NCBI GenBank assembly: GCA_944321125.1
Contig: CALUKD010000002.1
Coordinates: forward strand, 186,001-250,000
Direction: 5' to 3'
From: Candidatus Butyricimonas faecavium
GTDB lineage: Bacteria > Bacteroidota > Bacteroidia > Bacteroidales > Marinifilaceae
DNA length: 64,000 nucleotides
Shown piece after piece: positions 52,507 to 61,064 of this stretch. Position 1 is the stretch's first letter. Each line of letters opens with the position of its first letter. The notes below the pieces were generated by a model, which saw only the letters and a program-made list of their open reading frames with translations, did not search any database and was not told where the DNA came from. A program made the translations under genes and the position numbers.

Positions 52507-54572
52507 TTCTGAGTCTCGTTTTGTGATGCATAAAAATTGTATAGAGCCACTTGTGAGCGAGTTTGCAGGTCTGTTTCATCCAATGGGGAAAGTGATACCC
52601 GTTGATTTATGACCTCTAAATTCAGGTTTCGGGCCTTTACCTTGTCTTTCCATTGGATAGAAAAAGTATTTTTTAGTGTGTTCAGTATGGTTTTATCTTG
52701 AATCGGGATTCCGACCTCCACTCTGCGGCTCAGGTTGCGGGTCATCCAATCTGCACTGAGAATAAACGCCTTTTCCTTTCCCCCGTTGTAAAACAAGATC
52801 AGACGAGCGTGTTCCAAGTATTTATCCACTATGCTAATAGCTCTGATGTTGTCGCTTAGGCCTTTTACTTCGGGCATCAAGCAGCAGGCACCCCGCACGA
52901 TCAAGCGTACGCGTACCCCAGCTTTGCTAGCCTTGTAAAGCAATCCGATCATCCGTTCATCCGTGAGACTATTGCATTTTACGTAAATGTAAGCCTTTTT
53001 CCCGTCTTTAGCGTTTTTGATTTCGTTGTCGATCAAGGATTCGAAACGTTCCCTCATATTATAGGGGGAAACTAGTAACAAGTCAGTATCGAGTTGTTTG
53101 TAATTATTTTGTAAGAACTCGAAGACACGTTCCGCGTCTTCCGCTACGGTTCGGTTGGCGGTGAACAGGCTAAAATCACTATATATTTTGGCCGTGTCCT
53201 CGTTGAAATTTCCGGTACCCACGTGTACATATCCCTTTAATTGTGATCCTTCCCGGCGTTTGACCAAGGCGAGTTTACAATGGACTTTCAGTCCCGGTAT
53301 ACCGTAAATTACTTTTACCCCGGCCTGTCTTAATGCTTCAGCATTATCGATGTTTCTGGCCTCGTCGAATCGGGCCAGTAATTCCAACAATACGATGACC
53401 TTTTTCCCGTTTTTGGCGGCGTTAATTAGCGTGTTGATGATTTTTGATCTTTCCGCCGTGCGATATAGTGTGATGTAAATTGAATCCGTGTGCGGGTCCA
53501 TGGCGGCTTCCCGTAAAAAGTCGATAAAATGATTGAATGTGTGGTAGGGATAATTTAACAAGATGTCCTGTTTTCGGATTACGTTGATCACACTGGAAAA
53601 AGGTTTAAAAGCAGGGTGGCGTAACGGGGGAACCTCTTCGTATTCTAATTCCGGATTGATTTTAGGAAATTTCATTAGATCTCGCATCAGATGGTAGCGC
53701 CCGCCGGGGGTAAGATTCCCACTTTTACTTAGTCCTAACTTGTCAGTGAGGATATTGAGCAGATCTTCGGGCATCGCCTCGTCGTAAACGAGGCGAACGG
53801 GACGACCATAGAGTCTTTTGTTCAATCCCTGTTCCATTTTTTCAACAAGACTTTTCGATACGTCATCATCTAGTGTCAGCTCTGCATCCCGCATGAATTT
53901 AAAGGTATAGGCAGAAATCTCGTCATATGAAAACATGAAAAATATGTCATCTAGGCAAAGACGAATGATATCGTCAATGAAGATGATTCGAGTACTTTCG
54001 TTTGAGGAAGGCAGTACGATGAAGCGGGGTGAAAGACTATTATGTGGAATTTCGATGATAGCGTATCGGTTATTCTTGGTGGAATTCTTGTTGACCATTT
54101 TAACGGCATGATAGATGCGTTCGTCTTGCAGATAAGGGAGTCGAACGCTTTTTCTCAACATCAGTGGAACAAGTAACGGACTGATTTTCTCCGAGAAATA
54201 TTGTCTACAAAATTGTTTTTCATTATCATCCAGTGCTTTTTCATGAATCACGTAGATATGGTGGCTGACCATTTCGTCTAGGATTTGCATATAGGTGTTC
54301 TCGAATTCTTTCTGTGATTCACAGACTTTTTCCGATACTTTGCGTTGTAGTTCCAATGAGGTCAAGTTTCCGGAAAGTTTTTTATCTTTTGATTTCTTTT
54401 TCTTGTCCAGTCGTTCCAAGTTGGCAACTCTCACTTTGAAAAATTCATCCTGATTATTGGAATAAATTCCGAGAAAACGGAGACGTTGTATAAGCGGAAC
54501 ACTCTTATCTTGGGCTTCCTGCATGACACGTTCGTTAAATGAAAGCCAACTTAATTCTCTATTGTATAACAT
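52503..54572 (-). CDS. ppk1: Polyphosphate kinase 1
   Basis: The protein has 689 residues, normal for PPK1. It begins YNRELSWLSFNERVMQEAQD, the N-domain signature. The active-site histidines are in GLKVHCKLALVKRR and VHVGTGNFNEDTAKIYSDFSLFT, and the C-terminal domains contain KCNSLTDERMIGLLYKASKAGV and RVEVGIPI. It makes polyphosphate from ATP at the inner membrane. It overlaps the Ppx/GppA gene by 4 bases at its 3' end. Confidence 0.95.
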   Translation of the reverse strand: MLYNRELSWLSFNERVMQEAQDKSVPLIQRLRFLGIYSNNQDEFFKVRVANLERLDKKKKSKDKKLSGNLTSLELQRKVSEKVCESQKEFENTYMQILDEMVSHHIYVIHEKALDDNEKQFCRQYFSEKISPLLVPLMLRKSVRLPYLQDERIYHAVKMVNKNSTKNNRYAIIEIPHNSLSPRFIVLPSSNESTRIIFIDDIIRLCLDDIFFMFSYDEISAYTFKFMRDAELTLDDDVSKSLVEKMEQGLNKRLYGRPVRLVYDEAMPEDLLNILTDKLGLSKSGNLTPGGRYHLMRDLMKFPKINPELEYEEVPPLRHPAFKPFSSVINVIRKQDILLNYPYHTFNHFIDFLREAAMDPHTDSIYITLYRTAERSKIINTLINAAKNGKKVIVLLELLARFDEARNIDNAEALRQAGVKVIYGIPGLKVHCKLALVKRREGSQLKGYVHVGTGNFNEDTAKIYSDFSLFTANRTVAEDAERVFEFLQNNYKQLDTDLLLVSPYNMRERFESLIDNEIKNAKDGKKAYIYVKCNSLTDERMIGLLYKASKAGVRVRLIVRGACCLMPEVKGLSDNIRAISIVDKYLEHARLILFYNGGKEKAFILSADWMTRNLSRRVEVGIPIQDKTILNTLKNTFSIQWKDKVKARNLNLEVINQRVSLSPLDETDLQTRSQVALYNFYASQNETQK

Positions 54573-54660
54573 ACTACATCTGATATAATATTCTGTTTTT
54601 CACGAGGGCAAAGTAGGTGTAGAATTGTTACATCTGAATGAAAATAATGTTGCAATAAAG

Positions 54661-56601
54661 TTACTTTTTAGGGTAAGCCGAGTCGGGTGTTTCCGGTTGA
54701 ATTTCAATGATCTTTCCTTTCTTCCGGATATATTCGTACAGGGCCTTATAAAACGGATGGGTGGTGAGCGTGGTGGTATCTCCCCAAATAATGAGTTTCA
54801 TACGGGCTCGGGTAATGGCCACGTTCATACGGCGCAGGTCATTCAAAAATCCGATATTTCCCTCGCTGTTGGCCCGTACGAGACTAATCAAGATAACATC
54901 CCGTTCCTGTCCTTGGAATCCATCTACGGTATGGATTGTAATAAGTTTCCGTAAGGGAATAAAGAAACGATTTCGTTTGATGATTTGCCGAATATATTGT
55001 ACTTGTACCCGGTAGGGGGAAATTAACCCGAAATCGATTTTTTCATCTAGCACCCGTTCGATACCGATTTTCTCGATATATTCTTGTAATTGTTTTACCA
55101 GTAATTCGGCTTCTGGTTTATTAAGTCGTCCATAAGTTTCGTTGATACAATCTTCCGAGAACTCGCAGAGGCCTGTGTCGAACCATTCAACGGGAGTATC
55201 ATATTCGAGAATGTTACGATAGCGGACTTCCGGAGACGCTTGCAAACGGCCCTTATAGAACCATTCCGAGGGAAAATGCATGATATCTTCGTGCATTCGG
55301 TACTGTATTTCGAGCATGGAAACGGTTTCCGGTTTACGTTGGATAATCTTTTGAAGTAGAGTGCGATCTAACCCACCTTTCGCTGCTTCGTAGCATTTGA
55401 TAGTAGGGGGTAATTGGCAATGGTCTCCGGCGAGTATTACCCGGTAGGCCTTGGATATGGCAATCCAGCAGGCTGCCTCTAAGGCTTGTGCGGCCTCGTC
55501 GATAAACAGGGTGGAAAACATTTTTCCGTTTAATTGTTTATTGGCAGAACCGACGAGTGTACAAGCAATCACTCGGGCCTCTCCGAAGAGTTGGGCATCG
55601 ATTTTGATTTCCAATTTGATGACTTGATCCCGTAAATCGTGCAACATTCGGCGAGAGGTTTCCCGTTTGGATCCTTTCAAGCGTTTCAGACGTCTGGAGA
55701 GTTCCCGGATGGATGCTCTAGCCGCTCGTAATGTTGGGTAGGCGGGGTGGGATTCGAATTTACGTTCGTACGTGAATGATAGCATCTTGTCGTTTACCCG
55801 CGTGGGGTTCCCAATTCGCAGTACATTGATTCCTCGGTCCAGTAACTTTTCGGCAATCCAGTCTACGGCTGTATTGCTTTGGGCGCAAACCAATACTTGA
55901 TTCTCTCGTCGCAACGTTTCGTAAACGGACTCGACGAGAGTGGTTGTTTTCCCGGTTCCGGGGGGACCGTGCACAACAGCAACTTCTTTAGTAGCCAGCA
56001 CTCGGTTTACCGCTTGTTCTTGTGAACGATTCAGCCACATCAAGCGAATCGGTTGAAGTGGCCGTTGTTCCGCCATTTCGTTTCCTAATATGACTTCCCG
56101 TAAGTGGGCAAGGCGGTTATTCTTGGCCTCCATGACTTCCGTTAAGGCGGAAAACATGGTTTTATAAGAGGTCCCGTCAAAGTAGAGTTGTACGCCCAAA
56201 TCTGGACATCCTTGAATATCCAGTAGACTGTTGGAGTTGGGTAATACGACGTGCATCGTATTTTCGTGGACGTAACTGACTGTTGCAGAGAAATTGAAAT
56301 AACGTAAATTTCCCGTTTCGTTAAAACGGAAAAAGCAAACCGGACGACCGTATTCAAAATTATGATCCGTATCGTCATTCTCATTCCGTTTGATTTCTAT
56401 GACGAGCTGGTTTAGCGAGTTGTAGTAACTTTTATAGGTTGACACGGGATACCAGCAAACACCCTGCTGAATTCTTTTGGGGATTCCAGCACGTTGTGTT
56501 TGTTGATAGAATGTCTCTTTTTCAAACTCGAACTCTTCTTGCAGCAATTTGTATTGCCGCAGGAGGTCAACCAAAGGGGAAGGTATTTGTTCACTAGCCA
56601 T
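54661..56601 (-). CDS. UPF1/IGHMBP2-like superfamily 1 helicase
   Basis: The protein has 646 residues. An N-terminal beta-barrel domain is followed by the SF1B helicase core: the Q-motif area with NRSQEQAVNRVL, Walker A VVHGPPGTGKTTTLVE (near residue 212), Walker B LFIDEAAQALEAACW, motif III LAGDHCQLPPT, motif V HTVDGFQGQERDVILISLVR and motif VI NVAITRARMKLIIWGD. It probably moves 5' to 3' on DNA or RNA. The family is widespread in Bacteroidetes, but its cellular role is not defined. It starts 9 bases from the end of map, so the two are likely co-transcribed. Confidence 0.92.
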   Translation of the reverse strand: MASEQIPSPLVDLLRQYKLLQEEFEFEKETFYQQTQRAGIPKRIQQGVCWYPVSTYKSYYNSLNQLVIEIKRNENDDTDHNFEYGRPVCFFRFNETGNLRYFNFSATVSYVHENTMHVVLPNSNSLLDIQGCPDLGVQLYFDGTSYKTMFSALTEVMEAKNNRLAHLREVILGNEMAEQRPLQPIRLMWLNRSQEQAVNRVLATKEVAVVHGPPGTGKTTTLVESVYETLRRENQVLVCAQSNTAVDWIAEKLLDRGINVLRIGNPTRVNDKMLSFTYERKFESHPAYPTLRAARASIRELSRRLKRLKGSKRETSRRMLHDLRDQVIKLEIKIDAQLFGEARVIACTLVGSANKQLNGKMFSTLFIDEAAQALEAACWIAISKAYRVILAGDHCQLPPTIKCYEAAKGGLDRTLLQKIIQRKPETVSMLEIQYRMHEDIMHFPSEWFYKGRLQASPEVRYRNILEYDTPVEWFDTGLCEFSEDCINETYGRLNKPEAELLVKQLQEYIEKIGIERVLDEKIDFGLISPYRVQVQYIRQIIKRNRFFIPLRKLITIHTVDGFQGQERDVILISLVRANSEGNIGFLNDLRRMNVAITRARMKLIIWGDTTTLTTHPFYKALYEYIRKKGKIIEIQPETPDSAYPKK

Positions 56602-56610
56602 GCTAAAGGG

Positions 56611-57450
56611 TTACCAGGTTAATATTTCGTTCCCGGTTTCCGTAATTAATATGGTATTTTCCCATTGGGCGGAAGGTTGTTCGTCTTCTGTAATAACTGT
56701 CCAGTCATTATCTTCGTCGATGAATATATCCCGTTCCCCCATGTTGATCATCGGTTCGATTGTAAAGATCATGCCTGGAACGAGAAGCATTCCTGTACCT
56801 CGTCTTCCCACGTGTTCCACTTCCGGAATCTCGTGAAATTTCAAGCCGACGCCGTGTCCGCAGAATTCTCGGACAACCGAGTATCCGTTACTTTCTGCAT
56901 GTTCTTGGATAACAGCGCCTACGTCTCCTAGAAAACGCCAAGGTTGTGCGGCTTCAATGCCTTTTTCCAAACATTCTTTCGTGACACGCACTAATTTTTG
57001 GCGATCTTCAGAGACGTCCCCGATCATAAACATGCGGGAAGCGTCCGAAAAATAACCGTTATATATAGTTGAAACGTCGACATTAATAATGTCACCACTT
57101 CTTAGAATGATATTTTTATTCGGTATTCCGTGACACACTTCTTCATTAATGGACGTACATACGCTTTTGGGAAAACCCTCGTAATTCAGTGGTGCGGGAG
57201 TAGCCCCGTGTGCTATGGTGAAATCATATACTAGTGTGTTTATATCTTCGGTCGACATTCCTTCCCGGATGTTTGCCGCCACATGATCTAACACGGCCGT
57301 GTTGATCTTCGCACTTTCGCGGATGCCTTCTATTTGTTCTGCATTTTTGATGATCTTTCGCGGGGGAACAATGTGACCCTGACGACGATAAAGTTTAATT
57401 TTTTCCTCGATGGAGGATGCCAATTTGTTTTCGTTTCTATTGAATAGCAT
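56611..57450 (-). CDS. map: Methionine aminopeptidase
   Basis: The protein has 279 residues. The five metal ligands of type I enzymes are present: INVDVSTIYNGYFSDASRMF (two Asp), REFCGHGVGLKFHE (His), FTIEPMI (Glu) and SAQWENTILIT (Glu). The substrate His is in EVCHGIP. An N-terminal extension of about 30 residues precedes the core. It removes the start methionine from new proteins and is essential. It is followed by the helicase gene, and a terminator of the neighbouring lipoprotein gene lies upstream. Confidence 0.94.
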   Translation of the reverse strand: MLFNRNENKLASSIEEKIKLYRRQGHIVPPRKIIKNAEQIEGIRESAKINTAVLDHVAANIREGMSTEDINTLVYDFTIAHGATPAPLNYEGFPKSVCTSINEEVCHGIPNKNIILRSGDIINVDVSTIYNGYFSDASRMFMIGDVSEDRQKLVRVTKECLEKGIEAAQPWRFLGDVGAVIQEHAESNGYSVVREFCGHGVGLKFHEIPEVEHVGRRGTGMLLVPGMIFTIEPMINMGERDIFIDEDNDWTVITEDEQPSAQWENTILITETGNEILTW

Positions 57451-57538
57451 ATTGCTGTCTCCTTTTATAATAAGGCACTAAGGTAGTGTTTTTAGAGACA
57501 GGTTATCCTTCGCTCCTAATCTTTTTTCAAAAATGAAA

Positions 57539-57567
57539 AAGGTATTCGGGAGAACCCCGAACACCTT
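57539..57567 (-). terminator. Terminator of the coiled-coil lipoprotein gene
   Basis: On the minus strand a 12 bp stem (aaggtgttcggg / cccgaatacctt, one G-T pair) with a 5-base loop is followed by a T run. It separates this gene from map. Confidence 0.85.
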
Positions 57568-57608
57568 ACCTGTGTGTGTTGTGTGTATATGAGAGTGTGA
57601 ATCTTTGC

Positions 57609-58487
57609 TTATTCATTAATCATTACTACCAAATATTTCGTCTGTTTCCAGAATGCACTCGGGTTATTAATCTTCAGAGTTTGCATACCATCGTCTCCGG
57701 TTTCCAATGCGTATGATTCACTTGGGTGAATGGAAAGAACTTTGGCCTTTTTAGTGTTTAACGGGATAGATGTCAATTCACGCATATCGGCATCTACGAA
57801 TTTTGCATTTTGAGCTTGAGAAGAAACGATCGGCGGACAGAAGATTCCTTGTCTCGAAATCACATTAGCTTCTTTTAAGCTCTTTCTGGAACCTAATAAA
57901 TAGTGGATCGTGTTAAGCGATTTGTCTTGATTGGAAATCATTTCTTTCTGGGAAGTTGATTCTTCTTGCAAATTGCTCACGTTTTGGTTAAGTTCTGCTA
58001 TTTGTTGAGTCTTGATACCTAGTTCTTTTTCCTTGGCTGCCAAAATCTGGTTAATTTCATTGATCTTTTGATCTCTGAGTGCTAATTCTTCATTTAACCC
58101 GGCGATTAATTTCTTGAATTCAGCAGATTGTCTTTTGTTCGTTCTTTCCAGTTTTGCAATTTTTTCTTTGTAACCGGCGATAGCGTCTGAAAGTGCTTGC
58201 ACGTCATTTTTTAAAGCGGTAATCTGACTTTTACTCTTGCTGTTCTTCGTGTCACTCTGTGATTCGATGGCCAAAATGTGTTCGGCTTCACGGATAGATT
58301 GCATTCCGGCGGAAATGTCGTTTAGATCTGCTAAAAGCTTATCCATTTCTTCGCTTTGTCCGTTGCTAACGGCTTGTAGAGAATCTGCTTTTGCCTGTAA
58401 AGTTTTATATTTTTGTGAACTTTCCACACAACTTCCGAGGAAAGCGATGGAAAATAAACTAATTGCTAAAAAAATAAACGTTTTCAT
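57609..58487 (-). CDS. Coiled-coil lipoprotein of unknown function
   Basis: The protein has 292 residues from the ATG at 58487; an upstream in-frame start would add 19 basic residues before the signal peptide. The lipobox is F-L-G-S-C (Cys20). A long coiled coil follows (about 27-200: heptads such as LQAKADSLQAVS, EKIAKLERTNKR, LNEELALRDQKINEINQIL). The C-terminal part (about 205-292) is a beta-rich domain (VLSIHPSESYALETGDDGMQTLKI). It is anchored in the outer or inner membrane. The family is common in Bacteroidetes, but no function is known to me. Confidence 0.8.
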   Translation of the reverse strand: MKTFIFLAISLFSIAFLGSCVESSQKYKTLQAKADSLQAVSNGQSEEMDKLLADLNDISAGMQSIREAEHILAIESQSDTKNSKSKSQITALKNDVQALSDAIAGYKEKIAKLERTNKRQSAEFKKLIAGLNEELALRDQKINEINQILAAKEKELGIKTQQIAELNQNVSNLQEESTSQKEMISNQDKSLNTIHYLLGSRKSLKEANVISRQGIFCPPIVSSQAQNAKFVDADMRELTSIPLNTKKAKVLSIHPSESYALETGDDGMQTLKINNPSAFWKQTKYLVVMINE

Positions 58488-58712
58488 AGTTTTTTTGTTT
58501 TGATGTTTTATTCTATGCCTAAAGAAGGGCAATGCCCGTGCCATTCGCTTGATAGAATGATAAAACGTTGAAAAACAGATTGTGCGTGTGTTTGTTCGAT
58601 TCCATGCTTGTGGAAAATTTTGCCCCAGTTGTGGAATTTCTCCCCATGTAACCTGTAGAAAGAATTCTCATAAAATCCTACTTTTGTATTTATAACTAAA
58701 TGAAATGAATAT

Positions 58713-59120
58713 ATGGAAGAATTGAAGCGGAAAGCGGAATTGTTATTGGAGCAATGTGATAGTGTTGTACTGACTTCTATTGACGAAAATGGTTTTCCTC
58801 GTCCCGTACCGATGTCAAAGGTGAAAGCGGAAGGGATAACTACAATCTGGTTTGCTACCGGAACGTATTCCGAGAAAACGGAACACTTTCGGGTGAATCC
58901 TAAAGCGGGAGTGTGTTTCCAGAAGGAGATTAACAGTGTCGTGTTGACTGGGTACATCGAGATTGTTACCGACGAGGCAGAAAAAAAAGCCTTGTGGCAG
59001 GATTGGTTTATCGAGCATTTTCCCGGTGGTGTGAATGATCCGGCTTATTGTATTTTGAAATTTATGGCAAAGCGGGCAACTTACTGGCTGGACTTTCAAT
59101 TTGTGAAGGGAGAGGTGTAA
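58713..59120 (+). CDS. Pyridoxamine 5'-phosphate oxidase-like protein
   Basis: The protein has 135 residues and a split-barrel FMN-binding fold: SVVLTSIDENGFPRPVPMS, then IWFATGTYSEKTEHFRVNPKAGVCF and VVLTGYIEIVTD. This is the general-stress PNPOx-like group rather than true PdxH. It may bind flavin or heme; the substrate is unknown. TACTTTTG at 58679-58686 is a -7 candidate. The AraC/GyrI-type regulator is encoded 63 bases downstream. Confidence 0.88.
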   Translation: MEELKRKAELLLEQCDSVVLTSIDENGFPRPVPMSKVKAEGITTIWFATGTYSEKTEHFRVNPKAGVCFQKEINSVVLTGYIEIVTDEAEKKALWQDWFIEHFPGGVNDPAYCILKFMAKRATYWLDFQFVKGEV

Positions 59121-59183
59121 GCGAATTAATTTAGCAAGATCGGAAAAGTCTCTCCCGATTCAGGAGGTTACCTTTGTTTCGAA

Positions 59184-60053
59184 ATGCAAAAGAATATGGA
59201 ACAGAAACTGACAACAAAAGAAGAGTACTTGAAAAAGATCAATGTAGTCGTGGATTATATCAATAATCATTTGGATGAGAATATAGATATTGGGGTGTTG
59301 GCCGGGATATCCGGTTTTTCTTCTTGGCACTTCCACCGGATCGTGCGGGCTTTTTTGGGAGAGCCAGTTGGAGCTTTTATTACCCGGGTACGCGTTGAAA
59401 CTGCTGCTCGCTTGTTGCGCTATTCCGATCTGTCCGTACGAGATATTGCTTATCGTGTCGGTTATGATGTCCCCTCATCTTTGTCAAAAAGTTTCAGACA
59501 ATTCTATGGTATTTCTCCTAATGAATATCGTCATAATAAAGATTACACGATTATGAAACCAGTAGAGATGAGACCCGATTTGGAGTTCGACTTTGAAGAA
59601 CGAGTGTTGACCCCGAAACAAGTGATTTATGTTTGGTTAACGGGTGCATATAATCAATTGGATTATTGTGCGGCATGGCAAAGGCTATGGAATTATGTGA
59701 GGGAGGAAAATCTTTTGGCCCCGGAAGTAGAACATATCTGTGTTTACCATGATGATCCGAAAGTGACGGAGCAGGGTAAATTGCGGACAGATGTGTGTCT
59801 TGTACTTCCCCGTGTTGGAAAGCCGAAAGGGGAGATTGCGGTAAAGGAAATTCCCGGGGGAAAATATGCGGTATTTCGTTACCGGGGGCCGTATGATAAC
59901 CTGCGTGCTATGTACGATACAATTTATGCCAAGTGGATTCCGGAAAAAGGTTATAAGCTGGGGGATGCTCCCGGTTTTGAGAAATATCTGAATCATCCGG
60001 ATCATACAGAGTCGGAAAATTTGATTACTGAAATTTATATTCCGGTACAATGA
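59184..60053 (+). CDS. AraC-family regulator with GyrI-like effector domain
   Basis: The protein has 289 residues; an ATG at 59196 is also possible and fits better with TACCTTTG at 59169-59176. The N-terminal AraC DNA-binding domain (about 15-115) has two helix-turn-helix units (IGVLAGISGFSSWHFHRIVRAFLGE and VRDIAYRVGYDVPSSLSKSFRQFYGISPNEYR). The C-terminal GyrI/SOUL-like domain (about 125-289: YVWLTGAYNQLDYCAAWQRL, PGGKYAVFRYRGPYDNL) binds small molecules or drugs. The layout is that of MarA/Rob/SoxS-like sensors. A hairpin with repeats follows. Confidence 0.93.
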   Translation: MQKNMEQKLTTKEEYLKKINVVVDYINNHLDENIDIGVLAGISGFSSWHFHRIVRAFLGEPVGAFITRVRVETAARLLRYSDLSVRDIAYRVGYDVPSSLSKSFRQFYGISPNEYRHNKDYTIMKPVEMRPDLEFDFEERVLTPKQVIYVWLTGAYNQLDYCAAWQRLWNYVREENLLAPEVEHICVYHDDPKVTEQGKLRTDVCLVLPRVGKPKGEIAVKEIPGGKYAVFRYRGPYDNLRAMYDTIYAKWIPEKGYKLGDAPGFEKYLNHPDHTESENLITEIYIPVQ

Positions 60054-60110
60054 TTGGAAGAGGATAATACACGGTGTTTACCCGTTGTATATTCGATGTA
60101 CTTAGGGATT

Positions 60111-60176
60111 AAAGACGTATCAACTTCGAATCAAAGACGTATCAAAGGCGTTCACGAAGGCCTTTGATACGTCTTT
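60111..60176 (+). repeat. AAAGACGTATCA repeats and a 17 bp hairpin (terminator-like)
   Basis: aaagacgtatca occurs at 60111-60122 and 60133-60144. The second copy is the left arm of a perfect 17 bp inverted repeat (60133-60149 / 60160-60176) with a 10-base loop. It follows the AraC-type gene by about 60 bases and may act as its terminator, with T-rich sequence further downstream. Confidence 0.55.
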
Positions 60177-60268
60177 GTGTTGTGATTGTTTTATGTTTTT
60201 TTCTTGTGTTTAATAGTTCCTTAGTTCGTAAATAGTGTGAGATGTATGTACTTTATTTTTTGGATATG

Positions 60269-60283
60269 GAATGATAATTATTC
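60269..60283 (+). promoter_or_regulatory. Fur-box-like palindrome before the second sigma locus
   Basis: gaatgataattattc is a 7-1-7 palindrome with a single mismatched pair and contains TGATAAT, the half-site of Fur boxes. It lies about 90 bases before the sigma promoter. Iron control of this locus is an inference. Confidence 0.35.
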
Positions 60284-60373
60284 AACGAAAGATGAGATAT
60301 GAAGGAAGGTGGCACAAACATTTAACCTAATGTATGGAGGGGTTGATAAACTTTGATTTTTACAACTATATTT

Positions 60374-60403
60374 TTGCAGATAATATCGGAATCGATATAT
60401 TTG
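60374..60403 (+). promoter_or_regulatory. Bacteroidetes-type promoter of the second ECF sigma gene
   Basis: TTG at 60374-60376 and TATATTTG at 60396-60403 are 19 bases apart. It lies just before the ATG at 60424 and inside any longer reading of the sigma frame, which supports the shorter start. Confidence 0.7.
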
Positions 60404-60423
60404 TGAAATTTAAGAGAGTTGTG

Positions 60424-60984
60424 ATGGAATACGGGCAATTTTTAGATGGGGTTAATCGTAAAGAGGATAAAGCTTGGGTAGAGCTATATGATTATTTTTA
60501 TGCTCCACTATGTTGCTATGCGGCAAAAATTATGGGGAGCGATCAAATGGTGGAAGATGTGGTACAGGGATGTTTCGTGAAATTGTGGCTTTCTAAGGTC
60601 TGTTTTGAGGATATAAAAGTAATTACTGCTTATTTATACCGTGCCGTGTATAATGCTGCACTTAATTTCGTGCGTGATCAAAAGAGAAGTAAAAAAGCCC
60701 ATGAGGTGTGGATGGGACAAGTCATTAGCGATGAATGTGATGCAGTCGAGATGGCCTTGGAGGAAGAAGCTATTACTCGTTTTTATACCGTGATCACACG
60801 TTTACCCGAGCAACAACGGGATATTTTGTTGCAGAGCATGAAAGGAGAAAAAGTAAGGGATATAGCTGAGAAGTTGGGAATATCTGAAAATACGGTTAAA
60901 ACGCAAAAAAAGAGGGCCTATGCTTTTGTTCGTGAGCAATTAGGGGATATCTGGATGGTAATTGTCGGATTATTTTTCGTGTAG
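60424..60984 (+). CDS. ECF RNA polymerase sigma factor
   Basis: The protein has 186 residues from the ATG at 60424; an upstream ATG (60334) would place the promoter inside the gene. Region 2 covers about 10-85 (DKAWVELYDYFYAPLCCYAAKI, MVEDVVQGCFVKLW, RAVYNAALNFVRDQKRSK) and region 4 about 120-180 (RLPEQQRDILLQSMKGEKVRDIAEKLGISENTVKTQKKRAY). It is of the FecI-like Bacteroidetes group. FecR and SusC genes follow. It differs clearly in sequence from the sigma factor at 4423, so the two loci are not a recent duplication. Confidence 0.93.
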   Translation: MEYGQFLDGVNRKEDKAWVELYDYFYAPLCCYAAKIMGSDQMVEDVVQGCFVKLWLSKVCFEDIKVITAYLYRAVYNAALNFVRDQKRSKKAHEVWMGQVISDECDAVEMALEEEAITRFYTVITRLPEQQRDILLQSMKGEKVRDIAEKLGISENTVKTQKKRAYAFVREQLGDIWMVIVGLFFV

Positions 60985-61005
60985 AATCGCTGAATTTTTT
61001 TTAAT

Positions 61006-61038
61006 TTTTTGTCACCCGTTTTCTTGTATTGAGTGTCT
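61006..61038 (+). promoter_or_regulatory. Candidate ECF-dependent promoter before the second fecR
   Basis: A T tract, GTCAC at 61011-61015 and GTGTCT at 61033-61038 repeat the arrangement seen at 4976-5006. The spacing is 17 bases here and 15 there. The fecR ATG lies 26 bases after the second word. Confidence 0.4.
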
Positions 61039-61064
61039 GTTGTGAAAATAAATACAGGAATAGT

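Noticed and set aside
60334-60423. A longer N-terminus for the second sigma factor
   Set aside because: This stretch contains a well-formed TTG-N19-TATATTTG promoter, and sigma factors of this group start near the ATG at 60424.
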